Source: Clostridia bacterium
GTDB taxonomy: Bacteria; Bacillota; Clostridia; Caldicoprobacterales; Caldicoprobacteraceae
Length of the DNA stretch: 64,000 nt
NCBI GenBank assembly: GCA_017577715.1
Contig: PKRC01000002.1
Span: 170,154 to 234,153 of the forward strand
Reading direction: 5' to 3'
A model generated the notes under the pieces. The model was given only the letters and a program-made list of their open reading frames with translations. It did no database searches and was not told the origin of the DNA. This document shows, piece after piece, positions 33,674 to 42,893 of this stretch. Position numbers and translations under genes: made by a program. Numbering within the stretch: position 1 is the stretch's first letter; every line of letters starts with the position of its first letter.

Positions 33674-33748
33674 TTTACATTTCGAATATTTTAAAATATA
33701 ATCTTATCACACAATAATTACTAGACAACAAATATCCACCAATATTTG
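33674..33748 (+). promoter_or_regulatory. Promoter and inverted repeat upstream of the AraC-GH39 gene
   Basis: TTTACA (33674-33679), a 17-base spacer and TATAAT (33697-33702). Downstream, CAAATAT and ATATTTG (33729-33735 and 33742-33748) form an inverted repeat, and ATCACAC occurs on both sides (about 33707 and 33752). The repeat may be a regulator site in the leader. Confidence 0.5.
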
Positions 33749-33829
33749 CTCATCACACTTTAGAATATCTTTTCTATGATGTTTGCTTTATCATTATCTT
33801 CTTCATTTTTTGGACGTGAGGTGTATTTT

Positions 33830-36349
33830 ATGGACTTTCATTATGAGCTTATAGATTTTAAAGATCAAGTTCCCATCAAGTCATTTATCGTTGAAATTGG
33901 AGACTTTGCGCCCCATTTACATGATGAAGTTGAGATTATTTTTGTTGCTAGAGGGAACGTACATATCGTTGCCTCCAATAAAAATTACTGGCTTAATACT
34001 AACGATTTTATGGTGATAAATTCTAGAGAGATTCATTACTTTCAGAGGGGGAACGATGAAAATATTGTTTTGATAATTCAACTTGATCCCAATATACCTA
34101 TTATGCCTCACGGCACGTTGGGATTAGTAAGGTTGGAATGCAACTCTGTAGATTTAAGTGACAGCAGAACAAAAGCCATCTGCGATAAAGTACGTGATAA
34201 TCTAAAATGCATTATTTATGAAATATGTACGAAGGAAAAACATTATGAATTGGCCGTCTATTTCCTGGTACTTAAAATATTAACCCTTATTTTTAGAAAT
34301 TTTCCATATCGCGTTATGGGTAAGGAAGAAATAAAATCTGACAATGAATATCTTGATAGAATAACAAAAATCTTTCGGTACGTTGAAGAGAATTATATGT
34401 ATGACATTTCGCTCCACGACGCTGCTTCTCTGCTACATTTAAATGAATACTATTTTGCACATTTTTTTAAAAAGTATACGGGCTTATCATTTGGCAAGTA
34501 TTTGACAAAGATCCGTGTTGAAAAAGCAAAAAAGTTGATAATGGATTCTGATAAACCGCTGACCGAAATTGCTATGGAGTGTGGATTTTCCAGTGTTAAA
34601 ATGCTACACCGGGCATTTAGAAGTGTAGAAGGATGCTCTCCTTCTGAATATAAATACAGCAAAATTAGGGAACTAAAAAGCAATTTGAGCCATGAAAAGC
34701 TGGGTATAAAATCATATAATATTAAAAGGAAGGATATGCAATATACACAATATGTAGCAGTAATAGATGATAGATCCGTTTTAGACATGTCATATTACTA
34801 TTCCCCATCCAACTGTGATGTAGTCATTGCAGAAAGAAGTGAGCAATCGGTGAAAATTACGCTAGATGCAAACAAACAAGGAAAACCTTTCACCCATTAT
34901 TGGAAAAGGTTAATTTGTGCTGGGAGAGCAGCAGAAGGTCTGCGAGAAGCATGGAGAGACCAATTAAGGGAGTTGCAAAGGGAGTTAAAATTTGAATATA
35001 TACGCTTTCACGGAATTTTTCATGATGATATGATGGTTTATGACGAGCAAGATGGAATACCGGTGTTCAATTGGCAGTATGTCGACTCGCTGTTTGATTT
35101 TCTATTGAAAATTGACCTGCGCCCGATGGTGGAACTTAGTTTTATGCCAGACAAGTTAAAATCGGGTAATAAGACTGTTTTCTGGTGGAAGGGTAATGTT
35201 ACTCCGCCTAATGACTATTCAAAGTGGGCGAAGCTTGTAAGAGAGTTGGTTATCCATTGGATAAACAGGTATGGTAAATCGGAAGTTTTAAAATGGTATT
35301 TTGAGGTGTGGAATGAACCCAATCATGGGGACTTTTGGGACGGCAGAAAGGAAGACTATTTCAAGTTGTATGAGCATACGGTGAAAGCTATAAAGGCCAT
35401 CGACGAGAGGTTAAAAGTTGGGGGGCCGGCTGTTTTCCAGGGCCCCGAAGGAGATCTGTCATGGATAGAGGATTTTTTAGCTTTTTGTGAAAATAATAAT
35501 TTGCCAGTTGATTTTGTTTCATACCACCATTATCCCGTTGCTGTTGCTATTGATGAAAACGATAATACCTTAATTATATGCAATGATGAAGATAGCACTT
35601 ACCAGGGTTTGAAGAGAGTAAGAGACGTGGTTATGCGCACAAGTTATAAAAATGCGGAAATAATTATCAGCGAATGGAATTCGTCATTTAGTGCGAGGGA
35701 CCTTGTCCATGATACCATGTACAAAGCACCCTTCGTTATTCATAATGTCCTGAAGTGTTTGGGACTTGTAGATGCGTTAGGCTGGTGGGTGTTTAGCGAT
35801 ATTTTTGAGGAGATTCCGCTTGATAACAGGATGTTTCATGGGGGATTTGGTCTTATCAACATTCAGGGATTGAAAAAGCCATCGTACTATGGTTATTGGT
35901 TTTTATCGAAATTAGGTACAGAGGAAATTGCTAGCGGTGATTGTTACTTTGTGACGCGCAAAGAAGATAGCATACAGATTTTAATGTGGAATTACTGCCA
36001 TTTTAACGAAGAGTTTGCCTCAGGAGACCGGACCAAATTAACCGAATACAGCCGGTATGAAATATTTGACGAAAAGAGGCTTCATATCAATCTCGAGGTT
36101 AAAGGCCTTAGTGGAAAGTATAGGGTAAAGGAGTATGTTTTGGATAGAAATCACGGCTCAGTGTTTGATGCATGGATTGAAATGGGGGCACCAGCGAATC
36201 CTTCACAAGAGGAGATTGACTTTTTAAAGAAGAAAATGGGACCAGAGTGCCGTTTTTATACTGTTGAAACCGATGGAGTTTTCCAAAAGACCATCGCCAT
36301 TGAACCCCATGGCGTGTGTTTGATCGAATTATGCAAGATATATGAATAG
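33830..36349 (+). CDS. AraC-type transcriptional regulator fused to a GH39 beta-xylosidase domain
   Basis: 839 residues from ATG 33830, which has GAGGTG upstream; an in-frame start 18 codons earlier is less likely. Residues about 20-110 form a cupin sensor domain (FAPHLHDEVEIIFVARGNVH). Residues about 190-285 are the AraC double HTH (SLHDAASLLHLNEYYFAHFF and LTEIAMECGFSSVKMLHRAF). Residues about 320-835 are a GH39 domain with acid/base Glu496 in VWNEPNHGDFW and nucleophile Glu615 in ISEWNSSF. Both catalytic Glu are kept. There is no signal peptide, so the enzyme part would act, or only bind sugar, in the cytoplasm. It lies directly before the xylan operon and probably controls it, with the GH39 part as a possible sensor of xylo-oligosaccharides. 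Confidence 0.88.
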   Translation: MDFHYELIDFKDQVPIKSFIVEIGDFAPHLHDEVEIIFVARGNVHIVASNKNYWLNTNDFMVINSREIHYFQRGNDENIVLIIQLDPNIPIMPHGTLGLVRLECNSVDLSDSRTKAICDKVRDNLKCIIYEICTKEKHYELAVYFLVLKILTLIFRNFPYRVMGKEEIKSDNEYLDRITKIFRYVEENYMYDISLHDAASLLHLNEYYFAHFFKKYTGLSFGKYLTKIRVEKAKKLIMDSDKPLTEIAMECGFSSVKMLHRAFRSVEGCSPSEYKYSKIRELKSNLSHEKLGIKSYNIKRKDMQYTQYVAVIDDRSVLDMSYYYSPSNCDVVIAERSEQSVKITLDANKQGKPFTHYWKRLICAGRAAEGLREAWRDQLRELQRELKFEYIRFHGIFHDDMMVYDEQDGIPVFNWQYVDSLFDFLLKIDLRPMVELSFMPDKLKSGNKTVFWWKGNVTPPNDYSKWAKLVRELVIHWINRYGKSEVLKWYFEVWNEPNHGDFWDGRKEDYFKLYEHTVKAIKAIDERLKVGGPAVFQGPEGDLSWIEDFLAFCENNNLPVDFVSYHHYPVAVAIDENDNTLIICNDEDSTYQGLKRVRDVVMRTSYKNAEIIISEWNSSFSARDLVHDTMYKAPFVIHNVLKCLGLVDALGWWVFSDIFEEIPLDNRMFHGGFGLINIQGLKKPSYYGYWFLSKLGTEEIASGDCYFVTRKEDSIQILMWNYCHFNEEFASGDRTKLTEYSRYEIFDEKRLHINLEVKGLSGKYRVKEYVLDRNHGSVFDAWIEMGAPANPSQEEIDFLKKKMGPECRFYTVETDGVFQKTIAIEPHGVCLIELCKIYE

Positions 36350-36400
36350 GGTAAAAAGCAAAGCTTCTGAAGTTGGTGATTTCAAGAAACATTAGGTTTT

Positions 36401-36541
36401 CAAGCAGAAATTTCATCATTCTTTTTTAAAAAATTAAATAATTTCATGTATTTGTCAATAAAAATATAGTTAAACAAAGGATGATGAAGTTTCTGCTTGC
36501 GATAAAAGGTAAAACCCTGAAATGCAAGATTAGGGTTTTAC
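36401..36541 (+). promoter_or_regulatory. Two-hairpin leader element, copy A
   Basis: Hairpin 1: bases 36401-36424 pair with 36476-36499, a 24-bp helix in RNA with two G-U pairs, enclosing an AT-rich loop of about 50 bases. Hairpin 2: GTAAAACCCT (36509-36518) pairs exactly with AGGGTTTTAC (36532-36541). The same arrangement and the block GCTTG-nn-ATAA-nn-GGTAAA-CCCTGAAA recur at 60187-60329 before another binding-protein gene. The helix lengths agree although the arm sequences differ. Confidence 0.65.
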
Positions 36542-36572
36542 AAACATTAAAATCAAAAGGGGAGGGTATAAA

Positions 36573-37967
36573 ATGAGCTTTAAAAAACTGATTGCATTGG
36601 CAATATGCGTCCTGTTGGTGGTAGGGTTATTCGCTTGCACCAAAAAGAGCGATACCACAACCACAGACAAGGTAGAAGAAAAGCCTACCGAGGAGAAACC
36701 GGCCGAAGAGTCTGCGGAAGAGCAACCAACCGAAGAAGAGCCGGCTGAAGAATCAAATGCAACACCTGAAATGGATTTTGACTTGGGCGGAAGGACTATT
36801 AAAGTTGTAGCATGGTGGGATATGTCAATTCAAGGCGAGGATCCTGCTAGTTTAGCCAAAAAAGAAAATTTAGAAGCTTTAATGAAAAAGCATAACTTTA
36901 AAATTGAATACGAGGCGATTGATTACGGTGAATACCATGACAAATTGATTGCTTCTTTGATGGCTGGCCAACCTCTGGGAGATATTGTTCGAATAGGAAA
37001 GTCTTTTATGATTCCATCACTTGTGAAACAAGACTTCTTCCATCCAATCGAGGAAGAGTGGATTAAAAACGACAAGGTCTTTAACCAGAAGTATACCAAA
37101 GAATTTTTTGTATATAAAGGCAAGGGTTATGCTTTTACTGATGCTGCAAACATGGCTACGGGTATCATCTATAATAAAACCCTAATGAGGAAATTGGGAT
37201 TAAAGCCTCTTCAGGAATATGTAGATGAAGATAACTGGACATGGGATACGTTTATCGAGGTAGCCAAATCAGCCAATCGAGATACAGATAACGATGGTAA
37301 GATAGATACCTGGGGGCTTGCATCAGGTAACTTCCTTGAGCAGGCCTTGGCTGCCAATGAGACCGATTTAATAGCTGAAGACAAACAAAATCTTGATGAC
37401 CCAAGAGTGATTGAAGCTCTAAATTTCATTTCGCGGCTTAATACGGAAGGCATTCCCAGGCCTTCGGAAGGTGGAGATTGGACAGAGCCTCGTAATTTCT
37501 TTGTACAGGGTAATACTCTGATGTATGCAGGGGCTGACTATGAAATAGGCGGGCTCAAGAATGATATGCCGGATTATGAACTCGGTTTTGTACCATTCCC
37601 CAAAGGGCCAAGTGCAAGTGGTTACCATGCTTGTGAACCGCTGGTTCAGGCCATAGCAATTCCTAAGGCAGTACCCAATCCTCGAGAGTTGGTGTATATT
37701 TGGGAGAAAATTAATGACATCCCCGATGAACTGCGCGATGAATGGCCAAACCAAAGTTGGTATGAGTCCCTTTTTGAGGATGAAGCTGATGTTAACAATT
37801 TAAGAATTGCTGCCGAAGGTATGAGGATTACTGATCGCGCGTCGTATCCATCTCTGCCTTATTGGGATTTCTTAGGAGAGCTGACCAGTGGAGTTTCGGT
37901 ATCTACATTAATTGAAAAATATAGGGCTCCATTCCAGGCCGCAATTGATGAAGTGTGGAATCAGTAA
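36573..37967 (+). CDS. Sugar ABC importer solute-binding lipoprotein
   Basis: 464 residues, ATG 36573 behind AGGGGAGGG. The lipoprotein signal ends at LFAC, with the lipidated Cys near residue 22, and a Glu/Pro-rich linker (KPTEEKPAEESAEEQPTEEE) follows. The mature part is a family 1 binding protein: RTIKVVAWWDMSIQGEDP at the start, and DIVRIGKSFMIPSLVKQDFF. As the first gene of the xylan region it probably binds xylo-oligosaccharides. It is preceded by leader copy A and followed by a stem-loop before the next gene. Confidence 0.9.
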   Translation: MSFKKLIALAICVLLVVGLFACTKKSDTTTTDKVEEKPTEEKPAEESAEEQPTEEEPAEESNATPEMDFDLGGRTIKVVAWWDMSIQGEDPASLAKKENLEALMKKHNFKIEYEAIDYGEYHDKLIASLMAGQPLGDIVRIGKSFMIPSLVKQDFFHPIEEEWIKNDKVFNQKYTKEFFVYKGKGYAFTDAANMATGIIYNKTLMRKLGLKPLQEYVDEDNWTWDTFIEVAKSANRDTDNDGKIDTWGLASGNFLEQALAANETDLIAEDKQNLDDPRVIEALNFISRLNTEGIPRPSEGGDWTEPRNFFVQGNTLMYAGADYEIGGLKNDMPDYELGFVPFPKGPSASGYHACEPLVQAIAIPKAVPNPRELVYIWEKINDIPDELRDEWPNQSWYESLFEDEADVNNLRIAAEGMRITDRASYPSLPYWDFLGELTSGVSVSTLIEKYRAPFQAAIDEVWNQ

Positions 37968-38000
37968 GGACGGAAGAATGAGGTTGCTATTTATTGAAAG

Positions 38001-38032
38001 GTCGGTCCCCGTGATGTTTCCAGGGGACCGAC
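38001..38032 (+). terminator. Stem-loop between the two binding-protein genes
   Basis: GTCGGTCCCC (38001-38010) pairs exactly with GGGGACCGAC (38023-38032). No T-run follows. It probably reduces read-through or protects the mRNA end so that the binding protein is made in excess. Confidence 0.6.
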
Positions 38033-38101
38033 TATTTACCCATTTTAATAATGGGGTTGAAAGTACAGGGGACATGGTTGACAGTATGGCGAGGTGATGA
38101 G

Positions 38102-41023
38102 ATGAACGTTATAAAGAAGAAGCAAGCAATAGTATTGCTTATAGCAGTAACGATGGCGTTACCATTGTGTTTGCCTAATTTAACATTAGCTAGTAGGGTT
38201 ATTAATGTGCCGTCAGTGGCAAAAGCAGATGATTCTGAGGTGGCGTTATTGTCTGACTTGATGCAGGCAATTTTAGAATACTCTGATGAGAATGACTACG
38301 CTCAGTATTTAGAAAGATATTCAGATGCTGACAGGCCAAATCGTACTATAAGGATCGAAGCGGAGGACTATATAGAAGCAACGGGTGGTAAGTTTGAAGT
38401 TATGGATGGCTATATGGGACTTGACGGGAAAGCCGTTTTAACTCCTGAGACTGGCACTATCAGCTATAAGGTGAAAATTGAAGAAGCGGGGCTTTATAAT
38501 ATACGCATTCATTATTTTCCGGTTGAAGGTAAGAGTGCAGCCATAGAGAGGGCGATATTGATCAATGGTGAGACACCATTTAAAGAGGCAGAGTTAGTAT
38601 CATTTGATCGGGTATGGGGCAATCGTGATGCCGAGATTAAGAGGGATGACAGGGGGAACGACTTACGGCCCCTCCAAATTGAAAAGCCTAGGTGGATATT
38701 GGCCCCAATAGTGGATAATACGAGGTATTATGAGGATCCATATTTATTTTATTTTGATAAAGGAGAGCAGGTTATTTCTTTGGTCTCTTTAAGGGAACCC
38801 ATGGCTATAGATTATATTGAACTATATAAGGAAGAAGAAATAAAAACTTATGAGCAAGTTAAAGAAGATTATGAAGAGAAAGGATTAAAGCCTACGCAGA
38901 ATCATTTGATAATGGTTCAGGCAGAGTCAGCGATTGCCAAATCTTCACCAACCCTTTATCCTATATCTGACAGGTCTAGCCCATCGGTCATCCCCTATCA
39001 TGTATCCAAGATTAGGATGAACGCCATCGGTGGTTATAACTGGAGGTTACCAGGACAGTGGATAGAGTGGGAAGTTGAGGTGCCTGAAGACGGCCTGTAC
39101 TGTATTGCATTGAAGTGCAAACAGGATCAACTTCGGGGAATATATGCTACCCGTAGCCTTACCATAGATGGCAAATATCCGTTTGAGGAAATGAAACGGA
39201 TTCGATTCAATTTTAGTCGTCGGTGGAAAATGGATGTACTGGGTGATGGGGAGCCTTATTTATTTTACCTTACGAAAGGGACTCATAGAATACGCTTAAC
39301 CGTTACGCTGGGTGATATAGCACCGCTTATCAAAATAATAGAAAACAGCGTGTTAAAGTTAAATGATGTGTACAGAAAAGTTGTCATGATTACGTCGACC
39401 AACCCAGATCCATACCGCGATTATCAGTTAGAAAAACGGATACCCAATTTGTTGGAGACTTTAAGCGAACAGGCTGAAATAGTTCAGAAGGTAGCGGATT
39501 ATCTGTTGCAGTTAACCGGGGAAAAGAGCGATAAAGTTGCACCTCTTTATAACCTTGTAACCCAATTGCAAGACATAGTCGAGCGACCTGAAACCTTGCC
39601 GCGAAGGTTGGATGCATTTAAAGTGAATGTGGGTGCATTGGGAACATGGCTTCTTACCGTTAAGGAACAACCGTTGACGCTTGATTACTTGATCGTGTTT
39701 TCACCGAATGAAGAACTTCCACAAGCGGAGGCCAGTTTTTGGCAGAGGTTAAAGCATGAAATAGGCGCGTATTTTGCGTCGTATATCGAGGATTATTCTA
39801 TCGTTGGCAATATCGGAGAAACCGATAGGTCTATTACAGTATGGATTACAACCGGCCGCGATCAGGCTCAAACCATAAAGGCGATGATCGATGATACTTT
39901 CACCCCGGAAAAAAATATCTCGGTGAAATTAAAATTAGTGCCATCTAATATACTATTGCCCGCCACTTTGGCAGGTCAAGGACCTGATGTGGCGATGCAA
40001 GTTGGAGAGGACATACCGGTTAATTATGGTATGAGAAAGGCGGTAATAGATTTATCACAATTTGAGGATTTTGAGGAAGTAGCCAGCCGATTCCATGAAA
40101 GTGCACTCCTGCCGTATAGATATGAGGGAGGGGTATATGGCTTACCGGAGCAGCAGATATTTCCGGTATTGTTCTACAGGAAGGATATTCTGGAAGAGCT
40201 GGGCTTGGAACCCCCAAAAACATGGGATGAGGTTTACTACATGATTGCTGTACTGAAAAAGCATAACCTGGATTTTTATCTGCCAGTGTCTTCTACTAAT
40301 GCGATTGATATATCTACTTATGCTATGTTGTTATATCAAAATAATGGTGAATTTTACGCTGATGGCGGGAAGAGAAGCGCCTTAGACTCCGAAATTGCCA
40401 TTGACGTATTCCGGAGATGGACGCAGTTTTATACAAATTATAAGTTACCCTTGCAAGCCGATTTTGTTAACCGATTTAGAACAGGTGAAATTCCTATCGG
40501 AATAGCACCTTATAATACCTATAATACGTTAGTAGTGTTTGCCCCGGAAATTAAAGGGCTGTGGGATTTTACAATCGTGCCTGGTACCGTACAGGCAGAT
40601 GGGACCGTGAGACATGATGTAGCCAGCTCTACATCTGCAGTAATAATGCTAAAAAATGTAAAAGATAAAGAAGCAGCGTGGGAATTTATGAAGTGGTGGA
40701 CTGATAAGGAAACGCAGGTTCGCTTTGGTAGGGAGATGGAAGCTTTGATGGGTGAAGCTGCGCGCTATCCTACAGCAAACGTTGAGGCGTTAGAGGAGTT
40801 ACCATGGCCTGTTAAGGATTATCAAAATCTGGCAGCACAGTGGAAATGGGTAAGAGGGATTCCGCAAGTTCCAGGTGGTTATTTCACAGGAAGGCATCTG
40901 GAGAATGCTTTCAGAAAGGTGGTCAATAGTGGTGAAAATTACAGAGAAGCGCTGCTCGACCACGTGATTTATATCAATGATGAGATCAAGATTAAGCGTC
41001 AGGAGTTTAATTTACCGTATTAG
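38102..41023 (+). CDS. Large solute-binding protein with two carbohydrate-binding-like domains
   Basis: 973 residues from ATG 38102, behind GAGGTGATGAG; an earlier in-frame ATG at 38051 lacks a good site. A signal peptide covers about residues 1-31 (ending LTLAS). Two CBM35/CBM6-like beta-sandwich stretches follow: the first at about 80-205 (RTIRIEAEDYIEATGGKFEV), the second at about 270-415 (LIMVQAESAIAKSS and WRLPGQWIEWEVEVPEDGLY). A helical connector leads to a family 1 binding domain at about 565-930 (SITVWITTGRDQAQTIKAMI, VYGLPEQQIFPVLFYRKDIL). Usual binding proteins have 400-550 residues. It is probably an ABC-linked receptor that grips polymer as well as oligosaccharide. The Cys of a lipobox is not evident. 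Confidence 0.8.
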   Translation: MNVIKKKQAIVLLIAVTMALPLCLPNLTLASRVINVPSVAKADDSEVALLSDLMQAILEYSDENDYAQYLERYSDADRPNRTIRIEAEDYIEATGGKFEVMDGYMGLDGKAVLTPETGTISYKVKIEEAGLYNIRIHYFPVEGKSAAIERAILINGETPFKEAELVSFDRVWGNRDAEIKRDDRGNDLRPLQIEKPRWILAPIVDNTRYYEDPYLFYFDKGEQVISLVSLREPMAIDYIELYKEEEIKTYEQVKEDYEEKGLKPTQNHLIMVQAESAIAKSSPTLYPISDRSSPSVIPYHVSKIRMNAIGGYNWRLPGQWIEWEVEVPEDGLYCIALKCKQDQLRGIYATRSLTIDGKYPFEEMKRIRFNFSRRWKMDVLGDGEPYLFYLTKGTHRIRLTVTLGDIAPLIKIIENSVLKLNDVYRKVVMITSTNPDPYRDYQLEKRIPNLLETLSEQAEIVQKVADYLLQLTGEKSDKVAPLYNLVTQLQDIVERPETLPRRLDAFKVNVGALGTWLLTVKEQPLTLDYLIVFSPNEELPQAEASFWQRLKHEIGAYFASYIEDYSIVGNIGETDRSITVWITTGRDQAQTIKAMIDDTFTPEKNISVKLKLVPSNILLPATLAGQGPDVAMQVGEDIPVNYGMRKAVIDLSQFEDFEEVASRFHESALLPYRYEGGVYGLPEQQIFPVLFYRKDILEELGLEPPKTWDEVYYMIAVLKKHNLDFYLPVSSTNAIDISTYAMLLYQNNGEFYADGGKRSALDSEIAIDVFRRWTQFYTNYKLPLQADFVNRFRTGEIPIGIAPYNTYNTLVVFAPEIKGLWDFTIVPGTVQADGTVRHDVASSTSAVIMLKNVKDKEAAWEFMKWWTDKETQVRFGREMEALMGEAARYPTANVEALEELPWPVKDYQNLAAQWKWVRGIPQVPGGYFTGRHLENAFRKVVNSGENYREALLDHVIYINDEIKIKRQEFNLPY

Positions 41024-41042
41024 GAGAAAGGAGTGGCGATTT

Positions 41043-41999
41043 TTGCGAGCGGAAACCGTTGAAGCGAGGGCTTTTTCCCCTTTGAGGCTGGAGAGACGTT
41101 TCCAGTGGTCTGCTTTAAGAAGAGAGATATACAGAAACAGGCATTACTATATATTGATGGCTCCATATATGATTATCTTCTTTACATTTACTGTATTACC
41201 TGTATTAGCCTCGTTGGGGATAAGTTTTACTTACTTTAATATGTTGGAGCCGCCGCGCTTTATTGGGTGGCAGAATTATTCCCGTTTGTTCTTAAACGAT
41301 GATGTTTTCTTGATAGCGTTAAGGAATACTTTTTATTTTGCAATTATTACCGGGCCTGTAAGCTATATTGCCTGTTTCATATTTGCATGGATTATCAATG
41401 AACTGCCTCCAAAAATTCGCGCATTTATGACGTTGGTGTTTTATGCCCCTTCAATATCGGGCAATGTGTACTATATATGGCAGATCATATTTTCAGGCGA
41501 TAAATATGGCTATATAAACGGTATCCTGATGAAGTTGGGGATTATACTTGAGCCCATACAGTGGCTTAAAGACGAGAGATACATTATGGCCGTGCTGATC
41601 ATCGTGCAGCTATGGATGAGCCTTGGAACAAGTTTCCTCGCCTTTATAGCAGGTCTGCAGACACTTGATAGATCTTTGATCGAGGCCGGCGCGGTGGATG
41701 GCATAAAAAACAGATGGCAGGAGTTGTGGTATATTGTGTTGCCATCAATGAGACCTCAGCTTTTGTTTGGGGCCGTGATGCAAATTACCAGTTCTTTAGC
41801 CGTCGCGGATATTTCGGTGGCATTAGCGGGATTTCCGAGCGTCAATTATGCTGGGCATACTATTGTAACGCACCTTATGGATTACGGTTCAATCAGGTTT
41901 GAAATGGGATATGCATCTGCCATAGCAACTGTTTTATTTGTTATCATGCTTGGTACCAATCTTCTAACGCAAAAATTATTGAGAAAGATAGGTGGGTGA
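41043..41999 (+). CDS. Sugar ABC permease (LplB/UgpA type), pair 1
   Basis: About 318 residues. TTG 41043 is chosen because AAAGGAG lies nine bases upstream; the frame is open further 5' but overlaps the previous gene. Six membrane segments are visible, beginning YILMAPYMIIFFTFTVLPVL. The cytoplasmic loop EAGAVDGIKNRWQELW, followed by the conserved LPSMRPQLL, contacts the ATPase. It forms a heterodimer with the next gene product. The two genes overlap. Confidence 0.9.
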   Translation: MRAETVEARAFSPLRLERRFQWSALRREIYRNRHYYILMAPYMIIFFTFTVLPVLASLGISFTYFNMLEPPRFIGWQNYSRLFLNDDVFLIALRNTFYFAIITGPVSYIACFIFAWIINELPPKIRAFMTLVFYAPSISGNVYYIWQIIFSGDKYGYINGILMKLGIILEPIQWLKDERYIMAVLIIVQLWMSLGTSFLAFIAGLQTLDRSLIEAGAVDGIKNRWQELWYIVLPSMRPQLLFGAVMQITSSLAVADISVALAGFPSVNYAGHTIVTHLMDYGSIRFEMGYASAIATVLFVIMLGTNLLTQKLLRKIGG

Positions 42000-42001
42000 A
42001 A

Positions 42002-42877
42002 ATGGCTGGCAGGAGAGTGCCTTTGTTTCATCGCCAAAAACAACTAAATCGTTCATTTGCCGTCACGTTTTTGTTGTTCGTACTTCTCGCATTATTTGGC
42101 GCATTTATGGCTTTACCGTTGATATATACTATAAACAACGCTTTTAAGCCTTTGGATGAGCTGTTTTTATTCCCTCCAAGGTTTTTTGTGCGGAACCCTA
42201 CCATGGATAATTTTTACGATTTGGTGTATCTAATTGGAAGTTCGTGGGTGCCTTTTTCGAGATATTTGTCAAACACCATCCTTATTACCGTATTAGGCAC
42301 TGCAGGACACGTGATATTTGCTTCTGCAGCTGCTTATCCATTGGCAAAATATAGGTTCCCCGGATCAAAAGCTTTGTCTACAATGATTGTGTTGTCTTTG
42401 ATGTTTACGCCACATGTCACGGGTATTCCCAACTACATGATCATGTCGCGGTTAGGTTGGATAGATACACATGCCTCGATAATAATTCCGGCATGGGCTT
42501 TCCCGCTTGGACTTTTCCTAATGAGGCAGTTTATGGAACAGCTTCCTACTTCATTGCTAGAAGCGGCTAAAATGGATGGAGCAAGCGAGTACAGGATTTT
42601 TTGGCAGATAGTTATGCCAAACGTTAAGCCTGCGTGGTTGACCCTCATAATTTTACGTCTCCCGTCGCTATGGGGATCGGATGGCGGAAGCTTTATATAC
42701 AGTGAAAACCTGAAAACTTTAAATTACGCATTAGGGCAGATCATACAAGGAGGTATTGCGAGAGCAGGAGTAGGGGCCGCTGTCGGTTTGGTGCTCATGA
42801 TAGTACCCATTGTCACATTCATAATTTCGCAGAGCAATGTCATACAGACGATGGCTACTTCTGGAATAAAAGACTAG
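42002..42877 (+). CDS. Sugar ABC permease (LplC/UgpE type), pair 1
   Basis: About 291 residues. ATG 42002 has GGTGGG upstream; GTG 41996 is two codons earlier in the same frame. Six membrane segments, the EAA loop EAAKMDGASEYRIFWQIVMP and the C-terminal QTMATSGIKD are typical of the MalG class. It pairs with the permease before it. The closest binding protein is the 973-residue one. Confidence 0.9.
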   Translation: MAGRRVPLFHRQKQLNRSFAVTFLLFVLLALFGAFMALPLIYTINNAFKPLDELFLFPPRFFVRNPTMDNFYDLVYLIGSSWVPFSRYLSNTILITVLGTAGHVIFASAAAYPLAKYRFPGSKALSTMIVLSLMFTPHVTGIPNYMIMSRLGWIDTHASIIIPAWAFPLGLFLMRQFMEQLPTSLLEAAKMDGASEYRIFWQIVMPNVKPAWLTLIILRLPSLWGSDGGSFIYSENLKTLNYALGQIIQGGIARAGVGAAVGLVLMIVPIVTFIISQSNVIQTMATSGIKD

Positions 42878-42893
42878 AAGGGAGCATTGAGAG

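Noticed and set aside
33625..33717. 30-codon open frame before the AraC-GH39 gene with CAGGAGG upstream
   Set aside because: The ribosome-binding site touches the ATG with no spacing, and the promoter of the next gene lies inside the frame.
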